A stretch of 64,000 nt of DNA from assembly GCA_002049455.2 (NCBI GenBank), contig KV918862.1:169684-233683 (forward strand), read 5' to 3'. The stretch's first letter is position 1, and each line of letters begins with the position of its first letter. Below, one piece after another: positions 11,463 to 23,554 of this stretch. Source of the stretch: Porphyra umbilicalis (taxonomy: Eukaryota > Rhodophyta > Bangiophyceae > Bangiales > Bangiaceae). The position numbers and the translations under genes are program-made. The notes under the pieces were generated by a model, which worked only from the letters and a program-made list of their open reading frames with translations, was not told where the DNA came from and searched no databases.

Positions 11463-13457
11463 ATGACAAGACGCAAACAAGCGGTGGCCTCGACTGCTCC
11501 TCGTTCCGGCCCTACCTCCGTCAAAAAGAGAGCTGCAAAGGCGCGCGCGCCGTGTGCTCCCTCGCAGCCGACCGCTGCGGCCTCTTCGATGCCACACGCT
11601 GCCACCTCCTCGACACCGCCCAGCGCCACACCCGAGATGCCACGTGAAACCCGGCCCCCGCCTGCCGCCGCCCGCTCTCGGTCCCCCGCTGCCGCCGCCG
11701 GCGCCGCCGCCGCGCCTCCTGCCGCTGTCGCCGCCTCTCCGTCTGCCACCGACGCCGCTTCCCCCCCGCCGGTCCGGTCGCAGTTCGTCGGTTGTCGCTC
11801 CCCACCCTACGGTCCCCGCTCCACCCCCGACGGTCGCCGCCCCCGCCCCCCGTCCCGCACTCTCTCCCCCCCCCCCCCGGCGCCGCTTGATGCTGTTTTA
11901 ACTGCATGCAAGTGGGGCAAGGCGGCGGATCCCCGCCTGATGGTGGGCGCGTTGGTCCACACCAAGGCCATCAATGTCACGAACTACGCGGAGGCGCCGC
12001 GTTTTCTTGGGGCCCAGGCCAAGACTTCGTTCGTCAGCGTCGAGGTGCTGCAGTTCCTTATGGGCAAGTGCAAGGGGGGGAGGAACAAGACGAACATGCG
12101 GGTGAGCTGGTCGTGGCTCGGTGCCACGAAGGAGAAAGTGTTGGCCAAGAGCACTGTGCTTGCAGGCCCCGCCCTTCCTTCCGAGACGCAAGTCGTGGCA
12201 GCGTCACCCGTCACTCAGGCGTCACAGGCTCTGGTCGGCCCTGGCTCCTCTCCTGCCTGTCCTCCCATAGCTCTCTCACTCCCTCACGCTACGCTCGTGA
12301 CTCCTGACGGTGTTCCAGATGCGGGGGGGGAGGGGGCACCGCGTTGCCCAGCAACGGCCGCGTTTCTTTTGCCCCCGTCTGTTACGGCGCACGGGGTGAC
12401 CTGACGGCTGGCGTCGTCAACGAACCGGTCGGCGGGCCTGTGCCTCGTCAGGCCTGGTCCGTACGAACAATCACCGGAGAGCTGATATACGAGGATGGGG
12501 ACTTGTTGGGGCCGGGGCAGTCGTGAAAGCCGTACGAATACTTCATGACAATGTTTCCAATGACGCAGCTGGCGTTGATGGTGCGTCTCACCTCCGACAA
12601 GCTCGAGACCCGCGGCATGCGTCCGACCACCGCGGGCGACCTGCTGAAGTTCATTGGCGTGACCGCACTGGCGACGCGGTACGACATTAGCGCCCGGACG
12701 GACCTATGGGCAACGGTAGCGTGCAGCAAGTACATGCTGGCGACCGCCTTCGGTTTGCGCACGGGCATGCCGCGCGCCAGGTTTGATGCCCTGTGGTCGT
12801 CCGTGGCCTTCAGCAAGCAGGTCGTTGATGGGGGCGACTCGGAGGAGAGCAGGTGGCAGCTGATTGACGACTTCGTGTCCAACATCAACCTCCATCGGTC
12901 GGCGTGGGTGACGCCGAGCGACATAATTTGCGTGGAAGAACCCATGTCCAAATGGTACGGCCAAGGTAAATATTTGGATCCTGAAGAGCCTGCCAATGTA
13001 CGTTGCAATTGATCGCAAACCTGACAATGGGTGCGAAGTACAAAATGCGGCGTGCGGTCGGAGCGGACTTATGCTGCGGCTGAGCATCGTGACGACAGCC
13101 GAGCACCGACAGGGAGCCGCCACGACCGAAGATGGCGACCTACCGCACGGTACGATCGTGCTGAAGCACCTGGTCGCCCCGTGGGCAGACATGGAGCGCA
13201 TAGTGTGGGCCGACTCATACTTCGCCAGTGAGACGGCGGCTCTTCAGCTGTTGGGCATGGGGCTGCGCTTCATTAGGGTCGTCAAGACCGCGACGCGAGG
13301 GTACCCGATCGTCGGCGGTTCTGCCATCGCGCTTCTTTGGATGCTTTCAGGCGATTTGGGGGCGACACAGTGTGGTGCCCCCACGAAACCGCAGCCTACG
13401 ACTTGGAATGGCCTTTCGGGGATCTGGCGACACAATTATTCGGTTCAGATGGCATGA
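11463..13457 (+). pseudogene. PiggyBac-type transposase remnant
   Basis: PiggyBac transposases cut and paste DNA at TTAA sites with a three-Asp RNase H-like fold. An Ala/Pro-rich N-terminus begins at ATG 11463 and leads to an unrecognised domain (about 11890-12140). The transposase core starts just after a TGA at 12524: YEYFMTMFP, then LLKFIGVTALATRYDISARTDLW, then VEEPMSKWYGQGK. The frame changes at about 12960-12985, after which LPMYVAIDRKPDNGCEVQNAACGRSG and RIVWADSYFAS continue. The first catalytic Asp, normally D in DE.M, is E here; the second (WADSYF) is present. The frame is lost again after about 13330, and the third Asp region and any Cys-rich C-terminal domain are missing. I did not find terminal repeats. 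Class assignment is secure; activity is not possible as read. Confidence 0.82.
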
Positions 13458-14345
13458 CCAACGGCTAAGACAACGAGAATCAAGCTCACACGGCCAAGTC
13501 CCAGGCTTGTGTATCACTGTAATGATGCAATTTCACAAATTCAGAAGGGGCCTCGCCCCCGGTGCACTCAGGCGAGATCACTGTCAGCACGGGATGGTGA
13601 GGACAGCGGCAGACCGGCCTTGGCGTCCGAGGTTGATCTGGACGCCAGGCTTTGTGCGGATTGCCGGCATCTTGCAACGCAAATCGACAGCTGATTGGCT
13701 GGCTTCGCCCGGCCGTGCAAGGCTGCCCCAGGACTCTGACAGGGCCAGAAAGGGCTGCGCGAGGCGTTAAAGCGCGGGCACTGTGCCTCGCCAGACAACT
13801 CGCAGCTACTCGCAAACGCCTTTTTCGCCCACTCCCTGCCCTTCTTCCTCCCCCCCATCCTGCGCCGCCGCCGTCTCTCCCCGCCCCCCCCCCCCCCCCG
13901 CCACCGCCCTCGCGGCCACTGATCCTGCGGCCGCTACCCGCCCCCCACGTACCCCCCCCCCCCCCACGTACCCCCCCTCCCGGCCACCTACCCCCCGTCC
14001 TCCTGTCGTCGCGCCATCCGCCCTGCGCTTCGCTGTCTGCGGCTGTAGGATGCACGCCATGCGGTGCGGCTGGGGCGAGCAATCAGGTATGGGGGGATGG
14101 GGAGGGGGGCGATGGGGGGAGGGGTGATTGAGGAGGGGGGGGTCGGCTTGGGCGGTGGGGGTGGCGCAGGGGTTGTCAGGGGCCGGCGGGGGCACGGCGC
14201 CAGGGAATGGGGCAGCGCGGCGGGCGCAGTTTGACTGGGCGTGCGGCGCGCGAACGAGTGGCGAGCCTGAGGCGTGGAGGGAGGCGGTTCTCACCAGCAG
14301 ATCTTTTAGGGGTGCAAGGCGCTGTCGCGTGATCGGCTGTGTCCA
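13458..14345. other. Non-coding stretch with C-rich tracts
   Basis: No gene is seen between the piggyBac remnant and the Ty3/gypsy remnant. The part at 13845-14000 is dominated by C runs and CCCCCCACGTA repeats. The missing gag and protease of the Ty3 element are not recognisable here. Confidence 0.45.
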
Positions 14346-15560
14346 TTGACACCGCCGAGGGACGTCATCGCCAAGGAGGTGCAACGACAACGGGACCTCG
14401 GGGTCATCGAGCCCTCGAGTGCCGAGATGGCCTTCCTTGTGGTCCTGGTCCCGAAAAATGACGGGACGATGCGGTTCTGCGTGGATTACCGTCAACTCAA
14501 CGAGGTGACGGTACGGGACGTGTACCCGTTGCCACGTCGGGACGATTGTATTGACTTCCTAGGGGACGCCAAGGTGCTTTCGACGCTCGACTGCAACTCG
14601 GGGTATTGGCAGGTCCCTGTGGCGGACGAGGACCGCGACAAGACGGCCTGTTTTTGTCGTGAGGGAGCCTATCGCTACATCTGCCTTCCTTTCGGGTCTG
14701 TCTAATTCCCCGGCGACCTTCCAGCGGGCCATCAATGAGATCCTCGGGGGACTCAAGTGGAAGAGTTGCCTCGTGTAACTCGATGACATCATCGTCTTCT
14801 CGCAGTCGGCGGGGGAACACGTGGAACACCTCCGGGAGGTCTTCATGGCGCTGCGTGGCGCGGGCGTCTCCCTCAAGGCAAAGAGGTGCCACTTGTTCCA
14901 AGAGGAGGTGTAGTATTTGGGCCACATCGTGGGCCGGGGGGAGCTGAAGGTGCAAGACAACAACGTCCGCGGACTCAAGGAGGCGTCTCCTTCGCGGTGC
15001 AAAAAGGACCTACGTAGGTTCCTCGGGATGTGTAACGTCTATCGGAGGTTTGTTAAGGACTATGCCCAAGTGCCGCTGCCGTTGGCCGCGATTACGAGTT
15101 CTAAGAGGACCGATCGGTGGGGGACGTTGTCAGACGAGGCCTTGGGGGCATTTGAGGAGCTCAAGAGGCGGCTCAAGGAGGCACCCATCCTCGCTCTACC
15201 GCGGTGCCAGGGGGCCTACAAATTGGACACGGACCCAAGTGCGGGACAAGTCGGCGCGGTCCTACTACAGGAACAACCCGACCAATCCACGCGGCCCGTG
15301 GGCTATTAGAGCCGCTCATTCAACGCAGCGGAGCGGAACTACAGCACGACGGAGCGGGAGTGCCTCGCGGTGGTGCAGGCATCCCTCCTACTTCGTTCCT
15401 ACGTCGAGGGGACTCGCTTCACGGTACACACGGACCACGCGGCGCTCAAGTGAGTGCTACACATGGAAGGAGCCCACGGGAGGCTCGCGCGGTGGCAGTT
15501 GAGGTTGGCGGAGTTTGACTTCGTGGTGCAGACGCGGCCGGGTGCGTCACAGCACGCGGC
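14346..15560 (+). pseudogene. Ty3/gypsy reverse transcriptase and RNase H, broken
   Basis: The RT shows FCVDYRQLN and STLDCNSGYWQVPV in the first frame, then NSPATFQRAINEI after a frame change near 14700. The catalytic box reads stop-LDDIIVFS, so the Tyr of YLDD has become TAA at 14776. Thumb and connection sequences continue (FLGMCNVYRRFVKDYA). RNase H follows with [27 protein letters not shown] and [11 protein letters not shown], the last ending in TGA at 15451. These motifs leave no doubt about the family. The gene cannot produce an active enzyme as read. Confidence 0.85.
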
Positions 15561-15761
15561 GGAACGATGTCGCGCATCTCAACACCCGCAGGAGACGAGG
15601 GGGCGATACCCGACGCGGTACCCTGTCTGGCTTTGCCCAACTCGTCGGTCGCGTGGCAGTTACCTCCGGAGACAAAGAGGGGGCTCCTATCCCCCCTGAC
15701 TCTCGCCGAGCTCCTCTAGGGGCAAGCGGAGGACGGATGGTGCAAGACGGTCCGCGCGGCG

Positions 15762-16592
15762 ATGGACGGCAACGACAAGTCTCGGTTCCGCGAGGACCCG
15801 AACGGCCTTTTTGTGCGCACGGCGCCGTTGGACGGGGCCGCGCAGGTCTACGTGCCGACCCACATGCGCTACGGGGTGATGATGCGGGAACACTACTCGC
15901 CGCAAGCCGGGCACCCGGGGGCGAACAAGATGTACACGTCAATGCGACGGTGATCTTATCAGGAGTCTATGGTGGTGGACGTCTACGCCTTCGTGGCAAA
16001 CTGCACTCAGTGCGCAAGGAACCGCGTCGGCAAGCGACGTAAAACGAGTTACCTCGAGAACTTCCCGCCGACGGAGCCGCTGATGGATCTGTGTATGAAC
16101 CTGCTCGGGCCCCTCCCCCGGAAGGCGTCGGTGAACGAACACCTGTTGGTCATCGTGGATCGCTTCTCCAAGATGATGCGAGCCATCCCCCTCCAGCGGA
16201 TCGACGCGGAAACCATCGCGGCAGCCTTTTTGGACTACTGGGTGGCGGCGTACGGACCCCCAGCTACTGTGCTCTCCGACAACAGCCCCCAGTTCCGCTC
16301 TACATCCTTCCAAGGGGTTTATTCGATCCTCGGGATCTACAACCGATACTCCACGACGTACCACCCCCAGACGAACGGCCCAGTGGAACGTTACAACCGG
16401 ACTATCGTGGGGCAGGTGCGGACGTACGTCAAGGACCACCAAGATCGATGGGGCAGGCTGGTGTCGATGCTGACGCTGGCGTACAATAGTCGGCCGCAGC
16501 AGAGCACTCGGGTGGCGCCCCTCGAGTTCGTCACACCCGAGCGGGTGCGGAGTCTCTCCGTGGAGCGTATGGTCGGCTCCCGGACGCCCTAG
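15762..16592 (+). pseudogene. Ty3/gypsy integrase, broken
   Basis: The zinc-binding HHCC region is visible as REHYSPQAGHPGANKMY followed after a TGA (15951) by FVANCTQC. The catalytic core follows in the same frame: the first Asp in PLMDLCMNLLG, the second in LSDNSPQF and the Glu in NGPVERYNR. The core stays open to a TAG at 16590. Integrase inserts the cDNA copy into the genome. Apart from the two stops this is the best-preserved part of the remnant. Confidence 0.85.
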
Positions 16593-17000
16593 GAGACGGA
16601 CGGCAGCCCACGAGCCATCCACAAGGTCATTCGGGCGTGGCTACGTAACCTGATCCACAGGGTAAGGCGGTCCTTCACGCTGGCATAACGGCGGTGCAAG
16701 AGGAATTACGACGCCCGCGTGGGGCCTGTGAACAGGGATATCCACGCGGGGGACTGGGTGTTCGTCGATGGCCACGCGCGGACCATGTACAAGCTCGGGA
16801 CCCGCGCGGCCGGAACGTACAAGGTGTTGTCCAGCGGAGAAGGCACGTTCTCGTTGGACATCGGCGGGTACCCGGAGACGGTGAGCAGCGACCATGTGAC
16901 GGCGGCGCCGGGCCCGCCGGGGGACCCGCACCCGCTTCTGTAGAACCTCGGGGTACCCCAAGTCGTCTTGGTCCCCGAGGGGCATTAACACACGGGCAAG

Positions 17001-17204
17001 GTGTTCGTCTGGGAGGCCTTCGTGGGCCATGAAGTCGCAGATGACGGCATGCTGCGCCTGTGGACCCGCTGGTGCGGGTATCACCCTGAAAAGGACACCC
17101 TCGAGATTGCCAGCCGGTTCGACCTACGAAAGGTGCACCAGTATATGCGGCGTGTGGGCCTACGAGTCGAAGAAGCCGGGTCTGTCGTCGACTTCCTTGC
17201 CTAA
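17001..17204 (+). pseudogene. C-terminal chromodomain of the Ty3/gypsy element
   Basis: A segment reading LWTRWCGYHPEKDTLEIASRF followed by V..Y resembles the chromodomain core, where an aromatic cage and a W-x-GY-x-P pattern bind methylated histone tails. Its place downstream of integrase defines chromoviruses. Frame changes separate it from the integrase core. The call is by pattern. Confidence 0.65.
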
Positions 17205-17838
17205 GACAATTCCCATGCGGGACACGTGCGTTTCAATTTCCAAATCGTGGCCGAATTTCGGTTACGACACGTGTCCCGGTCGGGGCCACGTGGCCGTGGT
17301 GGCGACCGTCTCTACCGCATGGCGGGACGGCGGCCCTTCCCGCGACCCGGGGGCTGGCTAAGGCGATTGGATCGCATGGACGGTCTCGGAGGGCGGGCGG
17401 TGGTACGCGATGGCTGACCGGCGCGGACCTGTCGGACGTTGGACCACAAGGCGGGATCGGAATTCGGCCTGACGAACAAAGGGCTCTCCCAAGGGTGATA
17501 TGCAAACGACCCTCGTGGGGCTTATTGGTCGCTGACGCGCCATATGGCACCGTTGACACTACGAGACCCCCCACACTACGCGCTACAACTACGACTCCCG
17601 GGGGTGCTGCCCCCCCATCCTGTCATGGCTACCCCCTTTGGTCAACGACGGGCCGACGAAGGCCTACCCCACCCGGGAACGGGCGGATCACGGGGGCGCT
17701 GCGCCGGCGGCTCCTCGTGGTGGACGTCGCGGTCGCGTTTGTGCTGCTGGCGGCGGTTGGCCCCACCGGCGGCCACGCCGACCTCACGAAGGAGAACCGC
17801 GCGGGTGTTGCGACGACCCACAATTTGTAGCATCTTCC
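17205..17838. other. Spacer after the Ty3/gypsy chromodomain
   Basis: I see no gene. A short inverted repeat, gggacacgtg at 17219 and cacgtgtccc at 17268, could form a hairpin containing two CACGTG boxes. If the element had a 3' LTR it would start here, but I cannot identify a second copy of any part of this stretch. Confidence 0.4.
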
Positions 17839-19257
17839 TCAAGTGGCGGGGCGGAACCACTGGGCGATCGAGTCGCCGAGGGAAACCACGGTGTGACATA
17901 AGCCGGTTACTAAGGTTCCCATGGTGTAGCCGCGGAGTTCCCCGGGGTCGCAAGCCACCACGCGCGCTAACCCTTGCGGAACGCAATCCGAGAAGATGTG
18001 CTCCAGCTGTTCGAAGGAAACGTCGGGGATGTCACCGTGCTCCACGGGGTCGAACGAGACGATGAAGCTACCCCTGGAGTTACCCACGGAGGGGGCGGCG
18101 GACGAGGCAGGCGGCGACGGACCCGGAGGAGACGACCCCGCGGCGCCGGTCACCACGCAGGAATCAGGCGGCTCGGTCCCACTCCCGGGGTAACGTGGAC
18201 TGCGAGCGGCCGAGACGGCGGCGGCCCGGCCCCTCCGAGCGGGGACGTAGCCACGCGCCTCGAGGATGTCCGCGGTGTAGTGCAAGTCGAAGGGGCGGAG
18301 ATCCTCGGCGACCTTGGCGCGTGTCCCGTTGTCATCCACCTCGAGGGCCGCCCAGATCCAACCCTCGCGGTCCCGACGGTCTGTGCTATGGGCTCGGAGA
18401 CGCTGAAGGAAGGCTTCCGTGTCGGGGATTTGGTACGCGAGGTCCAACAGCGCCCCGAGGATGGCGGTCGCCTCCGCGTCGGGACCCGCGGCGTTGACGC
18501 AGATGTTGGACGGCCCGACGGAGCGGATCAAATCGAGGAGTCGCAGGGGGTACCGCCACAAGACCCGACGGATGCGGAAGGTCTCGAGAAGAACGGCGGC
18601 CGCCGCGAGGGCCCACTCGCTGCGGAAGATGGCCCACGGGGTGCGCCGCCCCGCGTAGAGGTCGTCCGTGGCGTATTCGTGTACCCACGGAAGCTCCACC
18701 ATGCAACCGTACGGGACCTCTACCCCGGACCACCACGCCGGAGTCGATAGGTAGAAGCGCGAGCGGGTCGCCGTGGTGCAGCTCGAGTACTCCACCTCGT
18801 GCCAAACAACGAGGTGTCCGGTGAGGCCGCCCCGGTGGTTGCGGGCCGTCGTCAACCGGACCGTCGTGGGGCACTCTGGGTCCGACACGTCGATGAATGG
18901 CGGAAACGTCAGGATGTAGTCGAAGGTCGTCACCAACGGCGGGTTCACCGGGGGGTCATCCATGAAGCCGATGTAGGAGCGACGGTACCTCACCTCGCGG
19001 CTACGCCGTACCACGGTGATCGAGGAGGCTTGGTCGTACAGGGACGGTACGAAGGCGTGTGGCATGGCGGCATTCTGCTTGGCGAACGGGTTGGCGGGGC
19101 GCATCGAGTCGATGCCCCGGAACTTCGTGTGGGCCAGCGTGTTTGCTGCGCCCATGCGGACCTCCTCGCGCTCCCACGCCGGCGCCCACGTCTACGGGTT
19201 GGACAACACGAGCAGGGGGCCCACGGCGGTGGAGTACCTCATCTCCTCATCGGCCAT
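17839..19257 (-). pseudogene. Unknown protein of about 470 codons with one in-frame TAG, antisense to the Ty3 remnant
   Basis: The frame runs from an ATG at 19257 (another at 19155) to a TGA at 17839, interrupted once by TAG at 19192-19194. The text looks like real protein: mixed composition, aromatic-rich blocks (YRRSYIGFMDD, TFDYILTFPPFIDV, GWIWAALEVDD) and a less conserved Pro/Ser/Gly-rich linker at about 18070-18200. A final 60-residue block (SFEQLEHIFSDC to SIAQWF) may be helical. I do not recognise the family. Position directly behind the Ty3 remnant on the opposite strand could mean an antisense ORF of that element, or a piece of another one. The TAG suggests decay, readthrough or an error. 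Confidence 0.5.
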
Positions 19258-19550
19258 CGCGGAGGACGGCGCAGACGCGGACATCTCGTAATCAGGCGGC
19301 CGCCGGGTCCTTGGTTCGACGAGGGGGGTGAAGGTAACCGCGGGGTGGAGGAGGCGGGGGGGAGGGGAGCCCCGAGGGCCAACAGAAGCAAGAAGCGGCG
19401 GGCGCCACGGACGGGGGGTGGACGGCACGTCGTGGAGTAGATGAGGGAACGAGTCGGCGAACACCACATCGCAACCAGCGCGGATGGATTACGTCGCGGG
19501 GTGGCGCGGAGGAGTCGCGGAGTCGCACGTGGTGGGGGGATGAGACCGGG

Positions 19551-19952
19551 GTGTGTGTGCGGGCCCACAGGGAGGGGTGGGGCCAGCGTGCGTCACGGGG
19601 GGTGTGGGGGCCGCGAGACACCGCCAATGCCGCGAGTACCGTCTTCTCTTCGCCTATTGACATTGCCAAGGCCGCAGCCGCCATCTCGGCGACCTTGAAC
19701 GGGTACAGCACCGCTACGGCAGCGGCTTCCAGTGCCTTGTACACGGCGAGCCTGGTTGAGCAGGCGGCGGCAGAGCTGCGAGACGGGGTGGTCGTGGTGG
19801 GGGTCAACTATCTCGTGAACGTCGACAACTCCATGAACGAGGCGCTGGATATTGCCACCCGCTGTGCTGCCTACTTCAGCGAATTTGCAGCCAAATGCAA
19901 GCAAGCGGCTCGGATTCTTTCTCGCTACCTTGAGGCGGAGGTCTCCCCTTGA
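19551..19952 (+). CDS. Possible hypothetical protein fragment, Ala-rich helical
   Basis: An open frame ends at TGA 19950 with about 100 codons of plausible, Ala-rich helical text (IDIAKAAAAISATLNGY to KQAARILSRYLEAE). It has no good ATG at its start; the first in-frame ATG is well inside at about 19833, so it could be a last exon or a fragment. No family is recognised. Confidence 0.3.
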   Translation: MCVRAHREGWGQRASRGVWGPRDTANAASTVFSSPIDIAKAAAAISATLNGYSTATAAASSALYTASLVEQAAAELRDGVVVVGVNYLVNVDNSMNEALDIATRCAAYFSEFAAKCKQAARILSRYLEAEVSP

Positions 19953-22640
19953 CTATTGGAGAGCGCTACCCAAGCCAATCCGGCGAGGGGACTGGAGGCG
20001 GGGTTTCTGAGTGTACATGAGTAATGCCCCATGCTTGTTTGTATGTGCTCTTGTGTAGGCGGGTTCAGTTTGTGGGCGGGTTGTGTGCGTAAGCGGGCCT
20101 GCGTGCGTGAGGGCTTGGCGACTGGGCTGCGCACGGACTGGGCGACTGAGTTTCGCACTGCATAGCGTTGGTCGCAGATCGCGCGGGGAGCAGTTGCGGG
20201 ACTGGGTTGCCACGGTTTGCTCCATGTGGTTCCTGTGTGACGTGGCGATGAAGAATGCTTTCGGCTGTACGCGTGATATTTTGCATGTACGTTTCTTCTC
20301 ACTCCACACAGATTTCTTGAGGGCTACCGTGCTTCTTGCTGCCCAATCGTGCATGTTCAATCACTACCATTGTTTGGTGTCTTATTCTTGTGCCGTTCCT
20401 TGTCGGCCGTTCTTCGCGAGGTGCACGGTCCGCATACAGCACGCGGCGCGGGTAGCGTGTTCGCGGTGGATAGCTCGAAGCCAGCGAGTGAGGCAAACAC
20501 AGCGTGGTCGCCAAAGTGCGCCCATAGCAACGTCGAGTACTACTTCGTGATGTTGGAGGCCCTCGTGCAGCGCACGGTGCGGGAAGCACGTTGGCGGTAA
20601 ATAGCTCGAAGCCAGCGAGTGGGGCAGGCGCAGTACGGGCGCCGAAATGCTGACCAATACAGATACGTCGATGACGAGCAGTCGAAGAGGTCGAGTCTGG
20701 CCCTGTCTGGCCTCACTGCACGACATCAAAAGAAAGTCCGTTGCATAGTTTTTTGACATTTTACTTCAATCTGGTGCATGGTGTTTTGGTCCTCCAATAC
20801 CAATTTTCGATCGCACCTCGATTTAAGCACAAGTCAGCCGCTTTTCATCGATGCCCATCACTAAAAGTGGAGCCCTGTTATTAAATCCACATAGTAATTG
20901 AGCCAGCTCGATCCGAGATAGCTGTCTTTGAAATTCGTGCATGGGGAGGTCACCTGGCTCGTCCAACCTCAGCGGGCCAGAGTGGGCGAGGGGGCATCGG
21001 TCCGTGCTGTTCACCCAGGGACTGCCACCTCTCTTCAATGCCCCCAGGCATGCCGCTACGTTCAACCGCTGAAGAAAGCGCTGGGCCCTCTCGGCGACAG
21101 CTGCCTGAGATGATCGTCCATTTGTACATACTGCTGTCACGTGGCCTGGTGGGGAGCTCCAAAGTCGCACCACATTCAGAGAGTACCTCTCAAGTCAAAG
21201 ATATCTGTCACATCTACTTAATGGTACACATTTAGGTGAAAAAACGGGGCTGCTTAGTGGAGGACCCTACGGGACAGATCTCGGCGGGGCGAATGCAGCC
21301 GCAGTAGTAACACAAAATTGTTCACTCCCCATACAGTGACTGTGGGGTCGTAGAGGCCGATTTGGAACTCTTTTGCAACTGTTGGAGTGCGGGAGTTTTG
21401 GGAGAATGGCTGTATGGTGCCACATATTCACACACCCCACTCAGAGCTGGAGAAGCCGGTTCGTGCAGAGGCTGTCTGGGGGCCAATCTGAAGGCAGCTG
21501 CGGAGTACCTGAGGAAGGCGGGACGTTGGCTGTGGCGGCGCTGGGCCGCTCGTTCGCTGGTGCGACCGCGCCGCTGCCGGCTTTGCAGCTCGTTGGAGCG
21601 TAGGGCAGAACGAAACGGAGGATGCTGTACATGAACAATGATGGGTGATCTCTCCAAAAAAACTAGCGGCCAAAGGGGCGGTGGTGGTGGTGCAAGGAGG
21701 GTTGGGGGACGGGGACACACCTGCCCGGTGGTCAGGTATGCGCTAGAGACACTACATGAATGGGGCAAGATATTTATAAGATGACGCAAAGAGAACGGCT
21801 GGTCGTGATGGGGGGAGGGGAGGGGGGAAGAGGGGGGGGAGGCAGGGGAAGAGGGGGAAAGGTGCGGCTGGTCGAAGAAAGAAGAGGGGGGCACCGAGGA
21901 AACAGGAAGAACAAGAGGGCAATTTCACACAGCAAAAGAAGAGGGGGGAGGGGGGCAGGAGGTCGGGGAGGTGGTGGTAGAGGCAAGGGAAAGGGCAATG
22001 GGGGCGCCTGAGAGACACAGGGTGAGACACTGCCAAATGAAGCAGACGTGCCAACGACGGCGAGATCACCCCGTCATGACGGGGGTTCCACGGCCTGCCG
22101 ATTGGATCAGTTCAGGGCCCCTTCTGCTGGTGCCTGCCTGAGGGATTGGTGTACTTTGGGCGGGCATGTCAAGCGGATCAACGTCCGCTCCATCTGGGTT
22201 GTAATTGGCTGAATCGATTCATCTGTCTTTTTTCACGCTGATCCAGGCGCGCGCGGGCAAAAATGAGCAGAAGGTTGTCAGGATGGTGCTTGCCCAACGA
22301 GCTCGTCCGGGGCCCACGGACCCGCAAGGGGCGAGCGTGTCTCATGTGCGTCGTGGGCACAAGCGATTGTCGAGGTGGACCTCTCCATCAGGTTGCCTCT
22401 TCCCGGGGTTTAGGGGACCGCTGGTGTACCAACTGCAACCTTGCAGGCGACGGACTGCAAAAGCATTATCCACCCATTGGCCAATACAAGAACATGGGAC
22501 TGACGAAGCGATCGGCTGAGATAATCCAACGACCCACCGCTCATGATTGTGAATCGAGAACACATGCTTGCCCAAAATATTCTCAATGAATGCCGAACAT
22601 TCTGAACGGCAACCTGAAGAGGCGCACATTCGCAGAAACT
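19953..22640. other. Gene-poor region with low-complexity and purine tracts
   Basis: No supported gene is seen. A GT/GC-rich stretch lies at 20040-20130, a tandem duplication at about 20440-20640 and an almost pure purine strand (GGGGA/AGAG repeats) at about 21800-21985. A TATTTATAAG string at 21769 precedes no ORF I can support. Confidence 0.45.
20440..20650 (+). repeat. Diverged tandem duplication, period about 131 bp
   Basis: The block tagctcgaagccagcgagtg occurs at 20471 and again at 20602. Flanking sequence is also shared: gcacgcggcgcgggtagcg in the first copy against gcgcacggtgcgggaagca in the second. No coding function is evident. Confidence 0.7.
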
Positions 22641-23285
22641 CCAAGACCTACCATTCCTCGTCAACGGCCCTCGTGAGGGACATCGATGGGCCTCAGAAAG
22701 TTTCCATCTTGCCTCGATTGGAGAACTTGATCCTCATTGAAAAAGTCATTGCACGCCTACCGAGACATGACCGGTGTCTTCGCGGTAGTAGTAGAAGTTC
22801 TGTCAGAGACTTTCGGTTTCAGGGCCTTTCCTGCTGTTTGGGGGGCAAAGAAGGGACGCTGATGCCGAACCGGAATCATTGTTCAGGGCAAACAGTGCCC
22901 ACTGCTCGGCAGATCGACATGTCGGAGGGTGTACGCATAAGCTTCTATCAAATTGATCCGGGAACTTGTGCGAATAGGACGTTTTAGTGCGATTCTACCG
23001 AACAGAGCTCCCTCAGTCGGGAGGCACTTCACACATGGCTCGTCGCGGTCTGTCAGCTCTCTCAAGACTTGGTGAGTACTTGTTCCCTGGAGCAGTTCTC
23101 TTATTCACTGATCAACTCGATATTTAAAAGGCTATGCCTGTTTCCACAAGACCTCCACTGCCGAGCTTGAGCAGCAAGATGCTAGTCAAGGCCCAAGCGG
23201 CAGCGCTGAGATGTGCTGGCCACCCTACCGGTGGTCTGCTAGCACACGCGCATGTGGGAAGAGCGGCACCGTCAGGTGGGAGTTG
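22640..23285 (+). repeat. Inverted duplicate, copy 1 (left of the copia element)
   Basis: This segment matches the reverse complement of 30655-31145 over several hundred bases, with substitutions and indels. Shared blocks include atcgatgggcctcag, cacgcctaccgag, tcaaattgatccgggaactt, acatggctcgtcgcggtctg and the region around gacttggtgagtacttgttc. Copy 1 has extra stretches of about 90 bp (near 22825-22930) and about 50 bp (near 23163-23213). In both copies an ATG opens MARRGL.ALSRL followed by a GTGAGT that could be a splice donor, so the unit may derive from a small spliced gene. Confidence 0.75.
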
Positions 23286-23554
23286 ATGCAAATGAGTGTA
23301 CTATCCGTGGTGTTGACAGGTGGGCACACTACTGTGGTGCTTGTGGTAGCATGCCACCGTGCTGCCACAGTACTCGTCGCGCATAGTGGCCGAGGTCACG
23401 TGCCCGCAGATCGTCTCGACAGTCGTGATGGTGCACCCATGTCTCGATGTCTCCCGCATCTCTCTCCTGACAGAGACCCCGCAAAGCTCGTCGTGTATCA
23501 CACTCCCTACACTGTCGCCTGTGATTTTTGAGACACGTCTTACAGGCCGCGCCT

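Larger units (their letters stand above)
14346..17204 (+). mobile_element. Ty3/gypsy retrotransposon remnant with chromodomain (chromovirus type)
   Basis: Domain order is reverse transcriptase, RNase H, integrase, chromodomain, which identifies Ty3/gypsy (Metaviridae). The 5' part (LTR, gag, protease) is missing or unrecognisable, and I found no LTR pair. Coding segments lie in changing frames with at least seven in-frame stops: 14703, 14776, 14911, 15307, 15451, 15951 and 16590. Several sit where a Tyr or Trp codon is expected. The copy is dead. Confidence 0.88.

Noticed and set aside
10791-11597. 268-codon minus-strand ORF upstream of the piggyBac remnant
   Set aside because: It runs through the MITE and the dispersed repeat and reads as unrelated basic text; no domain.
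14776-16592. Stop-codon reassignment to explain in-frame stops in the elements
   Set aside because: All three stop codons appear inside decayed ORFs along with frameshifts, while intact genes end in TGA or TAA; ordinary decay is sufficient.
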